Part shown: positions 12,133 through 23,016 of the stretch, one piece after another
Numbering within the stretch: position 1 is the stretch's first letter
Layout of the letters: each line of letters opens with the position of its first letter
From: Mesorhabditis belari
Lineage: Eukaryota > Nematoda > Chromadorea > Rhabditida > Rhabditidae
Length of the DNA stretch: 64,000 nt
Assembly: GCA_958450365.1 (NCBI GenBank)
Contig: CAUEEP010000887.1
Coordinates: 186,001-250,000 of the forward strand
Reading direction: 5' to 3'
Position numbers and translations under genes: made by a program
Notes under the pieces: generated by a model
What the model saw: the letters and a program-made list of their open reading frames with translations, nothing else
Database searches by the model: none
What the model was told of the DNA's origin: nothing

Positions 12133-15100
12133 ATGGCTTCATGGGGTGTCTCGATGTGCACAGTGCTGGGCATTCTCTCATTGATTCTAAACCTCTTTGT
12201 CATCACTTCTCTAATCAGATATCGGCGACGAGTGCTGAAAAATGTTTTCTACGTGATTGGTTGGTTCAGCATCTATAATACTATAGATACAGTGTTTCCC
12301 AAAAGTTTTGGCGCAACCAAGCTACCAAATGGCAGCTACCAAATGGCAGCTACCAAATGGCAGCTACCAAATGGCAGCTACCAAATGGCAGCTACCAAAT
12401 GGCAGCTACCAAATGGCAGCTACCAAATGGCAGCTACCAAATGGCAGCTACCAAATGGCAGCTACCAATGGCTACCAATGGCTACCAATGGCTACCAATG
12501 GCTACCAATGGCTACCAATGGAAGCTAGCAAGTGTTAAATAGAGTTTATAGAGAAGCTTGGCTACATTTGGATGCTAAAAGCTTTCAAATTCGAGCGTAC
12601 AAGACCGAGTAGTGCTCATTCAAAAGCTTGTCACAAGAGTTTTGTGACTCCAAATCGAAAGCTTTTTGCATTCAAATGTAGCCAAGCTTCTGGGCTTTAA
12701 ATCTTTATATAAAACTTATCACTTTTCAAATAAGTTAGAGATTTACTAGCTGCCATTTGCTAGCTGCTTTTACAGCTATTTGCAAGCTGTTAAGTTGTGC
12801 GAAAACCAGAAAACCCTGTAAAAGAGCAGCTAGAGCAACTAGCTTTTTCTAAGCCATCTTTAAGCCATCTTTAAGCCTCAGCCGAATTTCTTTTAAACAA
12901 TAAGATAGTTGTAGCATTTAATCTAAAAAATGAAAAAAGTCGAGTGGAGTGGCAGTGCAAGGGTTCGAACCCGGACCCTGTGGGTTCTAGACCACCGCGC
13001 TAACGACTGCTCCACGATGTTAATGGAGAGCATGCTGGAAAAACGGGTTTTTCAATGCAATCCCTTACTTCAGTCCTTCATTGTGCTCTTCTGGATGTGA
13101 TTCGTGGCGCGTGTCTCATCGTGAAGGGTTTCCCGTTCTTAATCTCCGTTTATGTGTCTTTCGAAAACAAGATCACCCTAATGAAGGTAATTTTTTCGCT
13201 CTAAATTCTTCTGCAAATCATTTCACTATTGTAAAATCGTTTTAGGCAACGCGTTACATCACTTTCATCATGCGCTCTTGCAATCTCGTCACAATCTTTA
13301 ATTTAGTCATTTTCACCACAAATGAATTCGTCGTCGTGCGCTATCCGCTGCATTATAAGCGGCAAGTGAAAGCCGAATCTAAATAGCTTTAAAAAAAAAC
13401 ACAATCACTTTCGCACAATCAAGCAAAACATCAAGCAATCAAAGCAATCAAAGCAATCAAAGCAATCAAGCAATCAAAGCAATCAAATCATTGTTCTACT
13501 CAAATATTTCAGCTATTTTCGTCGAAGAACCGTGCTTCTATTGATCACGATATGGTGAAAATCAAAGCTCATCTTTTTAAAAAAACAAATTTCCAGTTGG
13601 TGTATCTCAATTTTCTTTGGCATTGCCTCAGCGGTTTCCTCTCCACTCACCAATGAATATCAATTTTTACAAGGTTTCCTTTTTGGATTTAAACTTTAAA
13701 AACAATTCGAAAGTTTTATCGTTATTGCCAAGTTATGATTGATCTTTAATTATGCAAATTAATCTTTAACTATTCAAATTGATCTTTAACTACTTTATCA
13801 TTGACTTTTAGCATCTTTTATCCTAGTTTTGATATAGTTTTGAATATATTTAAGCTAAAATCTACTATATATAAAAGCAGTGGCTGTCTGTCTGTTTGTC
13901 TGTCTGTTTGTTCATCTGTTTGTCTGTTTGTATGTCTGTTGGTTCATCTGTTTGTCTGTTTGTCTGTCTGTCTGTTTGTTCATCTGTTTGTCTGTTTGTC
14001 TGTTTGTCTGTCTGTTTGTTCATCTGTTTGTCTGTTTGTCTGTCTGTTGGTTCATCTGTTTGTCTGTTTGTCTGTCTGTTTGTTCATCTGTTTGTCTGTT
14101 TGTCTGTCTGTTGGTTCATCTGTTTGTCTGTTTGTCTGTCTGTTTGTTCATCTGTTTGTCTGTTTGTTCATCTGTTTGTCTGTTTGTCTGTCTGTCTGTC
14201 TGTTTGTCTGTTTGTCTGTCTGTACAAGCATTTTCTCAACCGTTTTTTTGACTAATAAAGCTAAAACATTTTTAGAAAACCTTAGAATATCTTGTAGTTA
14301 TAGGATTTAAAAGAATTCTTTAAAAAACAAATTTAAATGAAAGATCCGGGAGTTGAACCGGGTGATGTGAGCTGTAGAGAAGCGCGCTCGCGACTGCGCC
14401 ATAACGACTCGTCACCCAGCCAGAAAAAACCGCTTTTAAGCGGGTTTTTCCAGTTAAGAAGCCTAATAAAGTCGATACGATTCTATCCTAATTTTTACAA
14501 ATCTAGAGGTACACCGGGGAAATTTACATCTTTCTTTTTTGGCTGAAAGGACAGATACGGAAGTGTCGCATAACATAACCTTTTCAGGTATCAAAGTGTC
14601 GACAGTCGCTCAAATCACGATCTTCTTCCTGTGCTATTTGTGTCTTTTTGTCGTGCTGGTGAGCTTCAGCAAGTTATTGTTTGGAAATATAGTGCTAGAG
14701 CTGTCTAATTACTAATTAATTACTGCAATAGTAGAGCTTTCCCCATTACCCCGAATTTCAAGATTTGTTACGCAAAGATCCTGCGCACGATTCGCGAATT
14801 TCATGGCTTCGATGATCGCCAACGGAGATTCGGTTCCGCTAATGGGAAACGCATTTTTGGGTATTGAGAATGAGCAATTTTATAAAATTTTCCCAATTTT
14901 TAGAAGCACTCAACTGAAAGAACAAATCTCCATTCAAAACAGTCAAGCGATAAGCCTGCATTCGGAAGATCCAAGCAAGAAGTGGCTTTTGATATTTAAC
15001 CTAAAATCTAGTTAGATAAGAAGCTAGATAATCTAGCTAGCCAGGCAATAAAGTAAAGGAATGGCAAAGAAAGATTTCCGGAGAGGGGATTGAACCCTTG

Positions 15101-17688
15101 ACCTTTTGCTTTCCATTGCTATATTGCTCTAACCACTGAGCTATCCAGTACCTTAAACTGCCAAGAGAAAAAGGGAAAGATAGGGGAAGAGAAAGGAAGG
15201 AAGAAAGAAGAAAGAAGAAAGAAGAAAGAAGAAAGAAGAAGGGAAGAAAGAAAGAAAGAAAGAAAGAAGGAAAGAAAAAAGAAAAGGCATGGTTAAGACC
15301 CAGCTAGAAGCCAGGCCCTAGAACTTTTCGTTGGCTAGGCAAGGCTAGAACCAGGCCAGAATTGTGTAAGGCTAGAATCAGGTCAGAGTTGTGCAAGGCT
15401 AGAATCAGGCCAGAATTGTGCAAGGCTCGAATCAGGCCAGAATTCTGGCCTAGGCTATAAGTCAGGCCTAGGCCTGGCTACTGAGGACTTTAAGACCTGT
15501 GAGTCAGGCCAGGCTCTATAAGACCTTACTTCTAGTCTAGTTAGGCTAGGAACCAAGTCTAGGCCTGACCACTGAGTTTATGACTTTTTGTGAACCACTT
15601 TTCTGACTTCTCACCTGGTATTGAGCTAATTTTTGTTCAAACTTCACAATTTCTGTTTTCTGTTTTGTGCCGAATTGAAGCGGCTTGTTTCATAGGTAAC
15701 TTTACTGGATCAGCCAGGTCAGCCAGATCAATCAAGACTCGATGCAGGGTTTGCTCTAGGCCAAGGCCAAGGACTTGAGGCTGTATGCTCGGAAAATCTT
15801 TGTTCTCGGAAAATTCTTGCGGGGAATTCGCTGAAACGAAAATTCGGAATTTGGAGGCGAAAAATCCCCCAGAAAGGTTTACCGGAAGATTTCTGTGGAA
15901 AGATTTTCGGATTCCATAGGAAAAGAACGTTCCACGGGAATAAAATGCACAATTTTCCCGTTTTTCGGAGAATTTTTCCCCAAATGTTTCTCGCGGGGAA
16001 TTTTCCGGAAACAAAGCATACGAGCTCTGGTTTCTAGCCTGGTTTAAAGGCTGGATGATTTCTCGAATCCGAGAGTAGCTCATTTTCCGGAAACAAAGGA
16101 TACGAGCTCTGGTTTCTAGGCTTGTTTAAAGGTTGGATGACTTCTAGAATCCGAGAGTAGCTCATTTTCCGGAAACAGAGCATACGAGCTCTGGTTTCTA
16201 GGCTTGTTTAAAGGCTGGATGATTTCTAGAATCCGAGAGTAGCTCATTTTCCGGAAACAAGGATACGAGCTCTGGTTTCTAGGCTTGTTTAAAGGTTGGA
16301 TGACTTCTAGAATCCGAGAGTAGCTCATTTTCCGGAAACAAAGCATACGAGCTCTGGTTTCTAGGCTTGTTTAAAGGCTGGTTTAAAGGCTGGATGATTT
16401 CTCGAATCCGAGAGTAGCTCATTTTCCAGAAGAGCGGACTCTGGCCGTAAAAAGATGCACCAAATCTCGCGACACAAATATCTGATCGTGATCGGCTCGG
16501 TGCTATTCGTTGACGTGCTCTTTCTATTTCCATATTCGGGTGAGCTGAATGCTTAAAAGTTTGAGTTTAATCGAAAAAAATTCAGGCATTCAACTGGTTT
16601 CCTTTTTACATCGCGAGGGTATTGTTGGGCTGAGCGTCTACTCGAGTTCGACAACATGGTTATTACAGGTGGATTTAGGCTAAAAAGTACTGTGAACAGT
16701 GTCTACAGTTTTCTACAGTCTAAGCTCAGTCTAAGCGGCTATCAAAATTGCATCAGTTTCTAATCGGCATTCACGGTCAACTTCAGGTTCTAATCGGTAT
16801 TCACGCGGTTTGCCAGCCGTTGTGCTATTTCCGAATGACCGAGTTCAGGAGGTGAGTGCTCTTTCTGGCGCACCAGAAAGTCGAGTTTTCTGGCGCACCA
16901 AAGTCGACGTTTTTCTGTACTCTGTGCTCTAAAACGCATCCTTTCTGATCGACTAAATCGTCTTCAGATTGGTCTGCTGCAATCCAAAGAGCACTTTCTC
17001 GCGAAGTAAATCGATCAGTCAACACAAATCATTCGGTGAGTTGAAGAGGAAATCAAAAGCAACCCATTTTTAGCGAACACAAAAAGTAGAGAAATCGACG
17101 ATCCGGAAAAAGAGGCATTGAGGGGATCCGAGAAGAATCAGTCACCAAATCATACGGTAGTGGATTCGATTTGAACTCGTCTAGTCACTTTAAAGTATGA
17201 CTCGGATAGCGTAACCCGCTAGCTCAGTTATCTAAAAGATCAAACCAATCAGGTCAAGCCAATCAGATCAGGCTACGGTAGCCTGGACATGCTTTAGGAC
17301 TACTGTCAGAGCCAGCGCTTGGGCAAGTTCATTACCGAATCACTTCAGGGCACAAAGTATGGTCCCCGTCTCTCGCGCAGCAACGATTCGATGGTTCCGT
17401 TGCGCGCGAACCAACTTCACGCAAATGTAAGTGGGAATTGAAATTTACTAGACTCACAGGACCATGGTCCGATTGAAAACTAAAACTTGTCTAACTCAGA
17501 CATTGAATTCAAAGCTTATGTCAAGATTTCAGTGCTTCAATCACTCGCAAGAGACAAGCATCTCCTCAGAATTGAAAGCAAAATCTTTCGACTCTCAATT
17601 GGAATCTCCTCCACTTTCATGCTCACCGTCTGATCTTCAGAATTCTCGGGAAATCTATGTAAATCCCGAGGAACAATCGCATTGTTGA
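12133..17688 (+). CDS. Seven-transmembrane G-protein-coupled receptor, 15 exons, ~483 aa
   Basis: Exons read: 12133-12304, 13074-13186, 13246-13361, 13513-13554, 13597-13673, 14588-14672, 14735-14860, 14904-14981, 16430-16539, 16586-16668, 16787-16851, 16968-17035, 17074-17156, 17349-17426, 17533-17688. All phases agree. The predicted protein has hydrophobic helices in receptor order: TM1 near residues 4-25, TM2 near 35-60, TM3 ending NEFVVVRYPLHYKR, TM5 VAQITIFFLCYLCLFVVL, TM6 LIVIGSVLFVDVLFLF, TM7 ending QPLCY. It then has a polar tail of about 150 residues. NEF stands where rhodopsin-like receptors have DRY, and QPLCY where they have NPxxY. Exon 3 uses a GC donor (13362-13363). The start follows tttctattcag, so it may be a trans-splice acceptor or an internal exon with a missing 5' part. 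The ligand is unknown; membership of the receptor superfamily is firm, the subfamily is not. Confidence 0.8.
12321..12527. repeat. 14-bp then 10-bp minisatellite in receptor intron 1
   Basis: About 11 units of accaaatggcagct are followed by six of accaatggct. The array begins just after the exon-1 donor I chose (12,305), and frames stay open across it, but reading through gives only repeat peptide and then a stop. Confidence 0.9.
12553..12690. repeat. Hairpin-forming inverted repeat, 138 bp
   Basis: gaagcttggctacatttgga at the left pairs with the inverted copy ending gtagccaagcttc. The arms are about 40 bp with a few mismatches and the loop is about 55 bp. It sits in receptor intron 1 and could be a MITE or a hairpin-RNA source. 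Confidence 0.7.
12946..13022 (-). pseudogene. tRNA-like element (degenerate)
   Basis: The minus strand shows tggagcagtcgttagcgc, then a short stem-loop with tctagaa in the loop, then the B-box-like ggttcgaaccc. The T-stem has mismatches and the acceptor ends do not pair. It lies in receptor intron 1. Confidence 0.5.
13428..13490. repeat. AATCAAAGC tandem repeat
   Basis: Six or seven copies of aagcaatcaa in receptor intron 3, directly before exon 4. Confidence 0.75.
13878..14224. repeat. TGTC/TGTT tetranucleotide array
   Basis: Tandem tgtctgtttgtc with periodic ttcatctg insertions that make a higher-order unit of about 60 bp. It lies in receptor intron 5; the long cysteine/valine frames across it are artefacts. 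Confidence 0.9.
14339..14416 (-). pseudogene. tRNA-like element (degenerate)
   Basis: On the minus strand tggcgcagtcgcgagcgc (A-box and D-arm) and ggttcaactcc (B box) are present at tRNA spacing. The T-stem has a central mismatch and the acceptor stem does not close. It lies in receptor intron 5. Confidence 0.5.
15075..15155 (-). pseudogene. tRNA-like element (degenerate)
   Basis: The minus strand has tagctcagtggttagagc (good A box and D arm) and ggttcaatccc. The anticodon arm is unpaired and the acceptor stem does not close. It lies in receptor intron 8. Confidence 0.5.
15178..15290. repeat. GAAAGAAGAAAG purine array
   Basis: Simple purine repeat in receptor intron 8. It is followed to about 15,560 by imperfect repeats of aaggctagaatcaggccaga. 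Confidence 0.85.
15990..16429. repeat. ~85-bp tandem repeat, five copies, abutting an exon
   Basis: The unit carries catacgagctctggtttcta and ends agtagctcattttcc. The final copy runs into agtagctcattttccag, which is the splice acceptor of the TM6 exon (16430). The other copies end cattttccgg and so lack the AG. Confidence 0.85.
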
Positions 17689-17964
17689 TACTTTCATATA
17701 GAGATTGTAAATAAATGTATAAATTTATTCATAACAATCGAAAGATCAACAATGAAAACTGACGAACACCTATAACTATCTAAACATGAGCAATGAAAGA
17801 TGATAAACTATAAAGACACTATAAAACACACCCCATCAACATCCAAGAATATCGTTGAGAGAAACTTTCGACGGCTTCGACGCACATTTGATCGGTGAAA
17901 AAGACGGCGGACTTGTTCCTATAGTGAAGAATTGGTTGATATTTCAATTTATTTCTATTCAATT
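17689..17964. other. Intergenic 3' region of the receptor gene, no gene seen
   Basis: AT-rich sequence after the receptor stop codon with aataaatg-like signals near 17,710. Nothing else is supported here. Confidence 0.5.
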
Positions 17965-18113
17965 TGTTTGTTTGTATATATTTGTATGTTTGTATGTTTG
18001 TATGTTTGTATGCTTGTATGCTTGTATGCGTGTATGCGTGTATGCTTGTATGCTTGTATGCTTGTATGTTTGTATGTTTGTATGTTTGTATGTTTGTATG
18101 TTTGTATGTTTGT
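17965..18113. repeat. TGTATGTT tandem repeat
   Basis: Units of tgtatgtt and tgtatgct. It lies between two convergent genes, the receptor (+) and the C8orf76-like gene (-). Confidence 0.9.
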
Positions 18114-18188
18114 ATTTCGGTTACAGTAAAACCAAGCTTTAAACTACCGGAGGAACTTTAAAGAAATCAGTTTAAAGGATTAGTCTCA

Positions 18189-19556
18189 CTAGGAATTGTT
18201 TCTAAAGAGTTTCCAAAAGTGGTCAAAATCCAACCTGCAATCATGAGCGGGCGCTTTCGCGGAATGATCGGCCTCCTCTTGTTTTGCAAGAAATTGACGA
18301 TCCCTGGATAGAGCCATCTCTTCAGCGGCTCGCTGTCTCTAAAAACACAAATGTGCTTGTTTTTTTGATAAGTCTAACACCATTTATCATAATTTATGGC
18401 AAGCTTGTAAAATTCTCTATTCATCTCATCATAAAAGCTACTTGTTCCTCTGGCAACAGCTCGAGTTGCGTGCTCCATTTAATGATATCGCATTCGAGTT
18501 TCTTCTTGGCGAATCCTTGGCCCATTCCTTGTTCCAATTGATATTTCGTGAGCAAGATTGCGCGAGTCAAAGCACACGCATGAAGATTTGGACCAATCTA
18601 AATCAAAACCGTTGCAACTCTTTCGTTTACTTGAGTACAAAGCTATACAAAGTTGTAAGCCTGCAGTTATTACGTCATTCAAAACTTTAGTAGATTAAAA
18701 ACTCACCGCTTCTCGCCATTTTGTGAAGTTGAGCCAAAGATCGGGCAAAAATGGCGACACGGTCACTAGAAGAATCGAACATTGAAGAAATCGCTGTGAT
18801 GAAGTCGAGAATCGAAGACAGATTTTCTAAAAATAACACAAAAAGCTAGAAATTACTCTTATTTCAGTACCATTTCAGAGTCCCACAATTGAAGCTGATC
18901 CCCGGGGATGGTGACAATCGATTGGAATTCGGTGAAAAGCGCATCGATGAGCTCCTTTGATGTGTCTGGATCCTAAAAATTAGACAAGTGAACGATAAAA
19001 ATTTCCTTATTTCTTAAAAACAGTTTTTGGATGATATTTCCATTATTTAATTCCCTAAAAGTAACCTTTAAAGCGACCCGAAGCAGCGAGTCAATCACTT
19101 GGACCAGGAAAAAACCCTTGTGGTGACAATTCTTGCGCCATTCTTGAATAGCCTGTAAAGGATTTACGAATTAAATCACACAATCAACCAGAAAAACCTC
19201 AAAAGCAGCTGGATAATCCCTGTTCCGGAGATAATACATCGCACGAAAGTAGTCAAGTTCCCTAAAAACTTTCATTTTCGTACTCAAAATAGCGCAAACC
19301 TCGGGTCAGATGTAAATTTCTCAGCCCCATCTTTGAAGAACCATCCATCGTCGTGAATTGAGGCTTGATACTCTTCAGGAAGACACCATTTGTTGACCTG
19401 AAACCAGAATTGTTTTACAGTTTAAAGTTTACAAAACAAGAGTTTAAACAAGAATTAAATTTAAGTATCTAACAAAACCCTAAAACTCGCTTAAACTCCC
19501 ACCTTTTGCTCGGGCTCATCAATTTCAAAGTTGGCAAAAGCATCGTCAAGACTCAT
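18189..19556 (-). CDS. C8orf76-like conserved protein, 8 exons, 276 aa
   Basis: Exons (descending): 19556-19503, 19397-19300, 19261-19198, 19152-19066, 18972-18871, 18826-18707, 18597-18442, 18338-18189. All phases join and the frame ends in TAG. The protein is soluble and helical with no signal peptide: an acidic N-terminus, a segment with WFFKDGAEKF and ELDYFRAMYYLRNRDYPAAF (about residues 34-70) resembling the TPR-like start of vertebrate C8orf76, a middle ending FLPDLWLNFTKW, and a segment HACALTRAILLTKYQLEQG. The order of these blocks matches my recollection of C8orf76, a protein of unknown function, but no alignment was run. The start is the first ATG of an open exon, and no acceptor precedes it. 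The gene is reliable; the family name is tentative. Confidence 0.72.
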
Positions 19557-19607
19557 TGTGTTGTGGTTGTTGTAGTTGATGATAAGGTGTGTAGGGACAA
19601 AATTGAA

Positions 19608-19709
19608 TTATTGCTTCTTCGGAAGGGCTTGAATTTGGGCTAAAAATTCGTCTTCCGCTCGCTTCTTCTCGTGGAAATTCTTTGTCATACACGTCCGAAA
19701 GGCACCGAG
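19608..19709 (-). CDS. Last exon of an upstream gene (partial), unknown product
   Basis: A good acceptor (ttttttcag) opens a 33-codon frame with peptides FRTCMTKNFHEKKRAEDEF and LAQIQALPKK before TAA. The stop lies only 51 bp before the ATG of the C8orf76-like gene on the same strand. Either this is the 3' end of a preceding gene in a two-gene operon, or it is a conserved-looking upstream frame in the same transcript. I could not find the preceding exons with confidence in 19,710-20,350. The product is not recognised. Confidence 0.4.
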   Translation of the reverse strand, partial: LGAFRTCMTKNFHEKKRAEDEFLAQIQALPKKQ

Positions 19710-21000
19710 CTGAAAAAAGAAAGATTTTTTTGATTCAAAGATAATTCGAGAGTAATTGTTCATATTAGCCTAAGCCAGTACAACTTTAGATTTAAAACTG
19801 GTTTATAAATCTGGAGCTATCAGGAAATCTAGACAAAAACAAGGAAATAACGTGTTTTCGTGGCCTTCTGCTTACGTGCTTTGATTTTCAGTTAAAGAAT
19901 TTTGGTTTTTTAGTTACTGATTTAATGCCGGTTACCGCGGTGGGGTTCGACCGATTTTCTCGATTTAAACTTCGATCACCCGATTTTCTTTTTGTTTTCT
20001 CTGATCCGGCACTCATCCTTTGGGCTGAACGAATTCAATAACGGAAATAAAAAAGAAATGGAGTCGGCGAAGGTCAAAGGTCTGAGGATGACGTCATTTG
20101 ATTGAGAGAGGGTGATGGGGAAATCGGCGAAAAACGCGAAAAAGTGACTAGGGGGTGGGCCGGTTTAAGCGGTATCCATTCAAACCAAAAACGAAAGTAC
20201 AGATCCTCGAACTCGCGAGGGAGTCTCTGGGAGTGATGAGTGGCCTTGACGTCACTCAAGAGCTGGGCGGCTCTCCCCGTACAGAGTGCCTCGAAAATCC
20301 GTCGAAAATGTAGGTGCACTCTTTATCGCTGGGTACGATTTGAATATTTTAAACTTGTTTACAAAGCCGTTGTTTTAATTTTGGTTGCCGGTGCAGCCTT
20401 GAATGAGTTTAAGAGGCTGACTCTCTAAGGTACATAAAGTCAGCAGGTCCCAAATTGATTAGAATATCTTTCTTCTGGAGCACACTAGAGATTTTCTTTG
20501 TTTTCCAGGCGCTTTAATCATTTTAGAATTTTAGGTAGCTACCGAAATCACCAACGATAGCTCGCGTGTGGAAACCCTCTCTTATTGACGAGAAAGGAGA
20601 GTTGGCAGAAAATCAGGTGTAATCAATTAAGTAATCAGTTGGTTAGCTTAAAGAAATTTTAGCCAGGAAACCAAATATTTTTCCCGAAAATTTTAGTGTT
20701 CTTTGTACATAATGGAATGCACAATCACTTTCAATCTGGTACATAGAAAGCCAGAAGCTAATCTTTAACTTGCCATCGCTGTTCATTAGTTCAGTAGTAA
20801 AAATCAGACCAAAGTCTGAGGCAGGGATCAGAACCTTCCAGGTCTCACTTTAAACGAGCTCCACCGGCCACAGTTGTACGAGGCCACTCAGTTAGAGACC
20901 GTTAGGAAACATAGCCGGAATAGCCAATGGCCCGAAATGCCGACATTTCCCGAACCTTAACAAAACTTTAAAAGCTTAAAACTCTCGACAGATTATCATT
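19710..21000. other. Spacer with scattered exon-like frames
   Basis: Two + strand pieces could be exons. One is 20236-20310, starting ATG with peptide MSGLDVTQELGG and ending at gtaggt. The other is 20555-20622, peptide SPTIARVWKPSLIDEKGEL between tttaggtag and gtgtaa. Their phases do not join each other or the next gene unambiguously. The divergent arrangement suggests promoters near 19,900-20,240. No repeat family is seen. Confidence 0.25.
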
Positions 21001-21114
21001 CACCAAAAACAGAATATATGATTCGGAATCAGCGTGAGAATTCTGCGTTATTTAGTATGGTCCGGTAACTTACATTTGGCCGGAGTTACAATATCAGCCG
21101 ATAAAGGCTTTAGA

Positions 21115-21934
21115 ATGGCAGCGGCTTCTGATTCAAAGCTAATGCTCTTAATTTCCAGCTCCACACATCCATTTCTCCGCATCACCCTTCTCATCACCGC
21201 GTTATTCTTCACATCATTGATTTCCCTACAAATTCTCTCTTCCACGCCATCACGTCGCACAAATCGTACTCACGATTTCGGAATGTGAGTTCTGAATTCT
21301 GAATTCTCACTCATCTAAGCCCAAAGCGTGCGCTCCAATTCGCCCACATTTAAACCCTCAGCTTTAGGGAGGAACTCAGCTCCAAGCCATTTGCGAGATC
21401 ACCTCGACGAGCTCGAAACGCTCTGGCGCGGTAATGAGTTCCTAGGAAATAAGGTAGCTAAAATTCAATTCAAATTTCAGTGCTCTACGATTTCCCAAAT
21501 GCTATTTTCAGGACCCAGCCGAGTACACGGTCTCTTGCGCCTATCTCGAACTTGATGGCGATCACCGAACGCAAATGTGTCTCATTCATCAAAGGTGATC
21601 ATTTTTGAAAATCTTAAACGGCAAATGATTCTGTGACATCCAGAATTCTTAATTCACCGTTTGAAACATTCAATTCACTATAGAAACAGTACCAAATTAA
21701 GCTCATCAGAATGGTGTAGTTGGTATTCGCAATTTTGCAGATCACTCTCGAAAAGCATTCGCATTGGTTCCGTGCTTTCCAAAACTTTCATTTTCAAAAC
21801 GAGTCACATATTTTACAGAAAATCAAGTACCAACATTATTGTGTGCTACGGGAGAAGTTGAAGGGCGTGAAATTCTGTTGTTGTACGGTGCCCGGTTGCA
21901 ATGCTCTGAGATGCTCATTCGGCCGGATTTATGA
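21115..21934 (+). CDS. Hypothetical single-pass membrane protein, 4 exons, ~193 aa
   Basis: Exons 21115-21284, 21327-21430, 21481-21594 and 21741-21934 join in phase and end in TGA. The N-terminus carries one hydrophobic segment (LRITLLITALFFTSLISL, about residues 22-39) after a short polar start, as in type II membrane proteins. The rest is soluble with peptides SHLRDHLDELETLWR, NLMAITERKCVSFIK and EVEGREILLLYGARL. I do not recognise the family. An alternative 5' end is possible: tttccag at 21158 is a fair acceptor, and an upstream exon 20,236-20,310 plus 21,000-21,034 would join in phase. Intron 3 holds one GTGNNNTCCAG motif (21,633). Confidence 0.5.
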
Positions 21935-23010
21935 GAGAAATCATTGTTTTTTTTTCACATTCTCAGATCTCTGTGTACAATTTTTGTTAAGCTAGAACCA
22001 AATAATTTTGAAATAAACTGAAACGGGTTCAGCTCTGTCCGTTTCTTCAAAAGCAGTCAAACTTTAAACTCCACAAAGCATCAACATTTGATATTTGATT
22101 CGTTGAAACGGACTGTAGCGTATCTGTAAAAGCTCGCTAAATACAGAATTTATCACCTCGAAACTCAACCAACTATTCATATCGATAACAAAGAGAAAAA
22201 TGGGGGAAATGGAAAAGAACTAAACTAAAATGCGGGAATTCCTAAAAACACGCAAAATAGACTAGGAATGTCTGCACAGATTGAACACAAATCAAATGCG
22301 GAAATCTAACAATGAATCAAAGCACAGATTAATACACAAAATCCCATCGGAAAATTCGATTTTCTAAATTTCCAAGGCTTAACGATACAGGGCTTAACGA
22401 TTATTAATTGATCAAAGTTAGTGCAAAATAGGAAATCGATTACGGTAGAAAGTACGCTGGGGTAACGTCTGTTCGGCAGAATTGCTGATTTCTATTTTGC
22501 GCTAACTTTGGCCGGTAAGCAAAACTAATCAAATACAATGCACAAATGATAAAAGTGTCCAGTGGGGTCCAATCGACGGTAAAACAAACAGATAGTAAAT
22601 AGAAGCGAACCGTAACGTACACGTAAAGCCGATCTCGTGTCATTTTCGATTAAATACAGTACGATGATCATCAAAAAGACCAAAAGTCAGTGTTTCAGGA
22701 AAATTTTATAAAAGAATCTTCTAAAAGCCGGTAAAAGTAAGGCCCGTAAAGTGGTCAGCAAAGAAAAAAAAACAACAAGTGAATCAGTAAAAAAGGAACA
22801 AGTAGATAGATTTCTTCAGGGGAAAACCACAAAATCAACATTTTCACCCCATAAATGGAAGATTCTGGAAAGGGAAAATGAGCATTCCGGATAATATTTA
22901 AACGATGGAGCAATTTTTTTTGAGGCAAAACAGAAACAAAAGACAGGCACGAAGAAAATTTGGGAACAATAACAGATATACGATTACAGCGAAGCTAAAC
23001 TAACAACAAA
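21935..23010. other. Intergenic, no gene seen
   Basis: Convergent 3' ends of the membrane-protein gene and lipin. AT-rich without clear repeats; the short frames across it have no supporting splice signals. Confidence 0.5.
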
Positions 23011-23016
23011 ACAATT

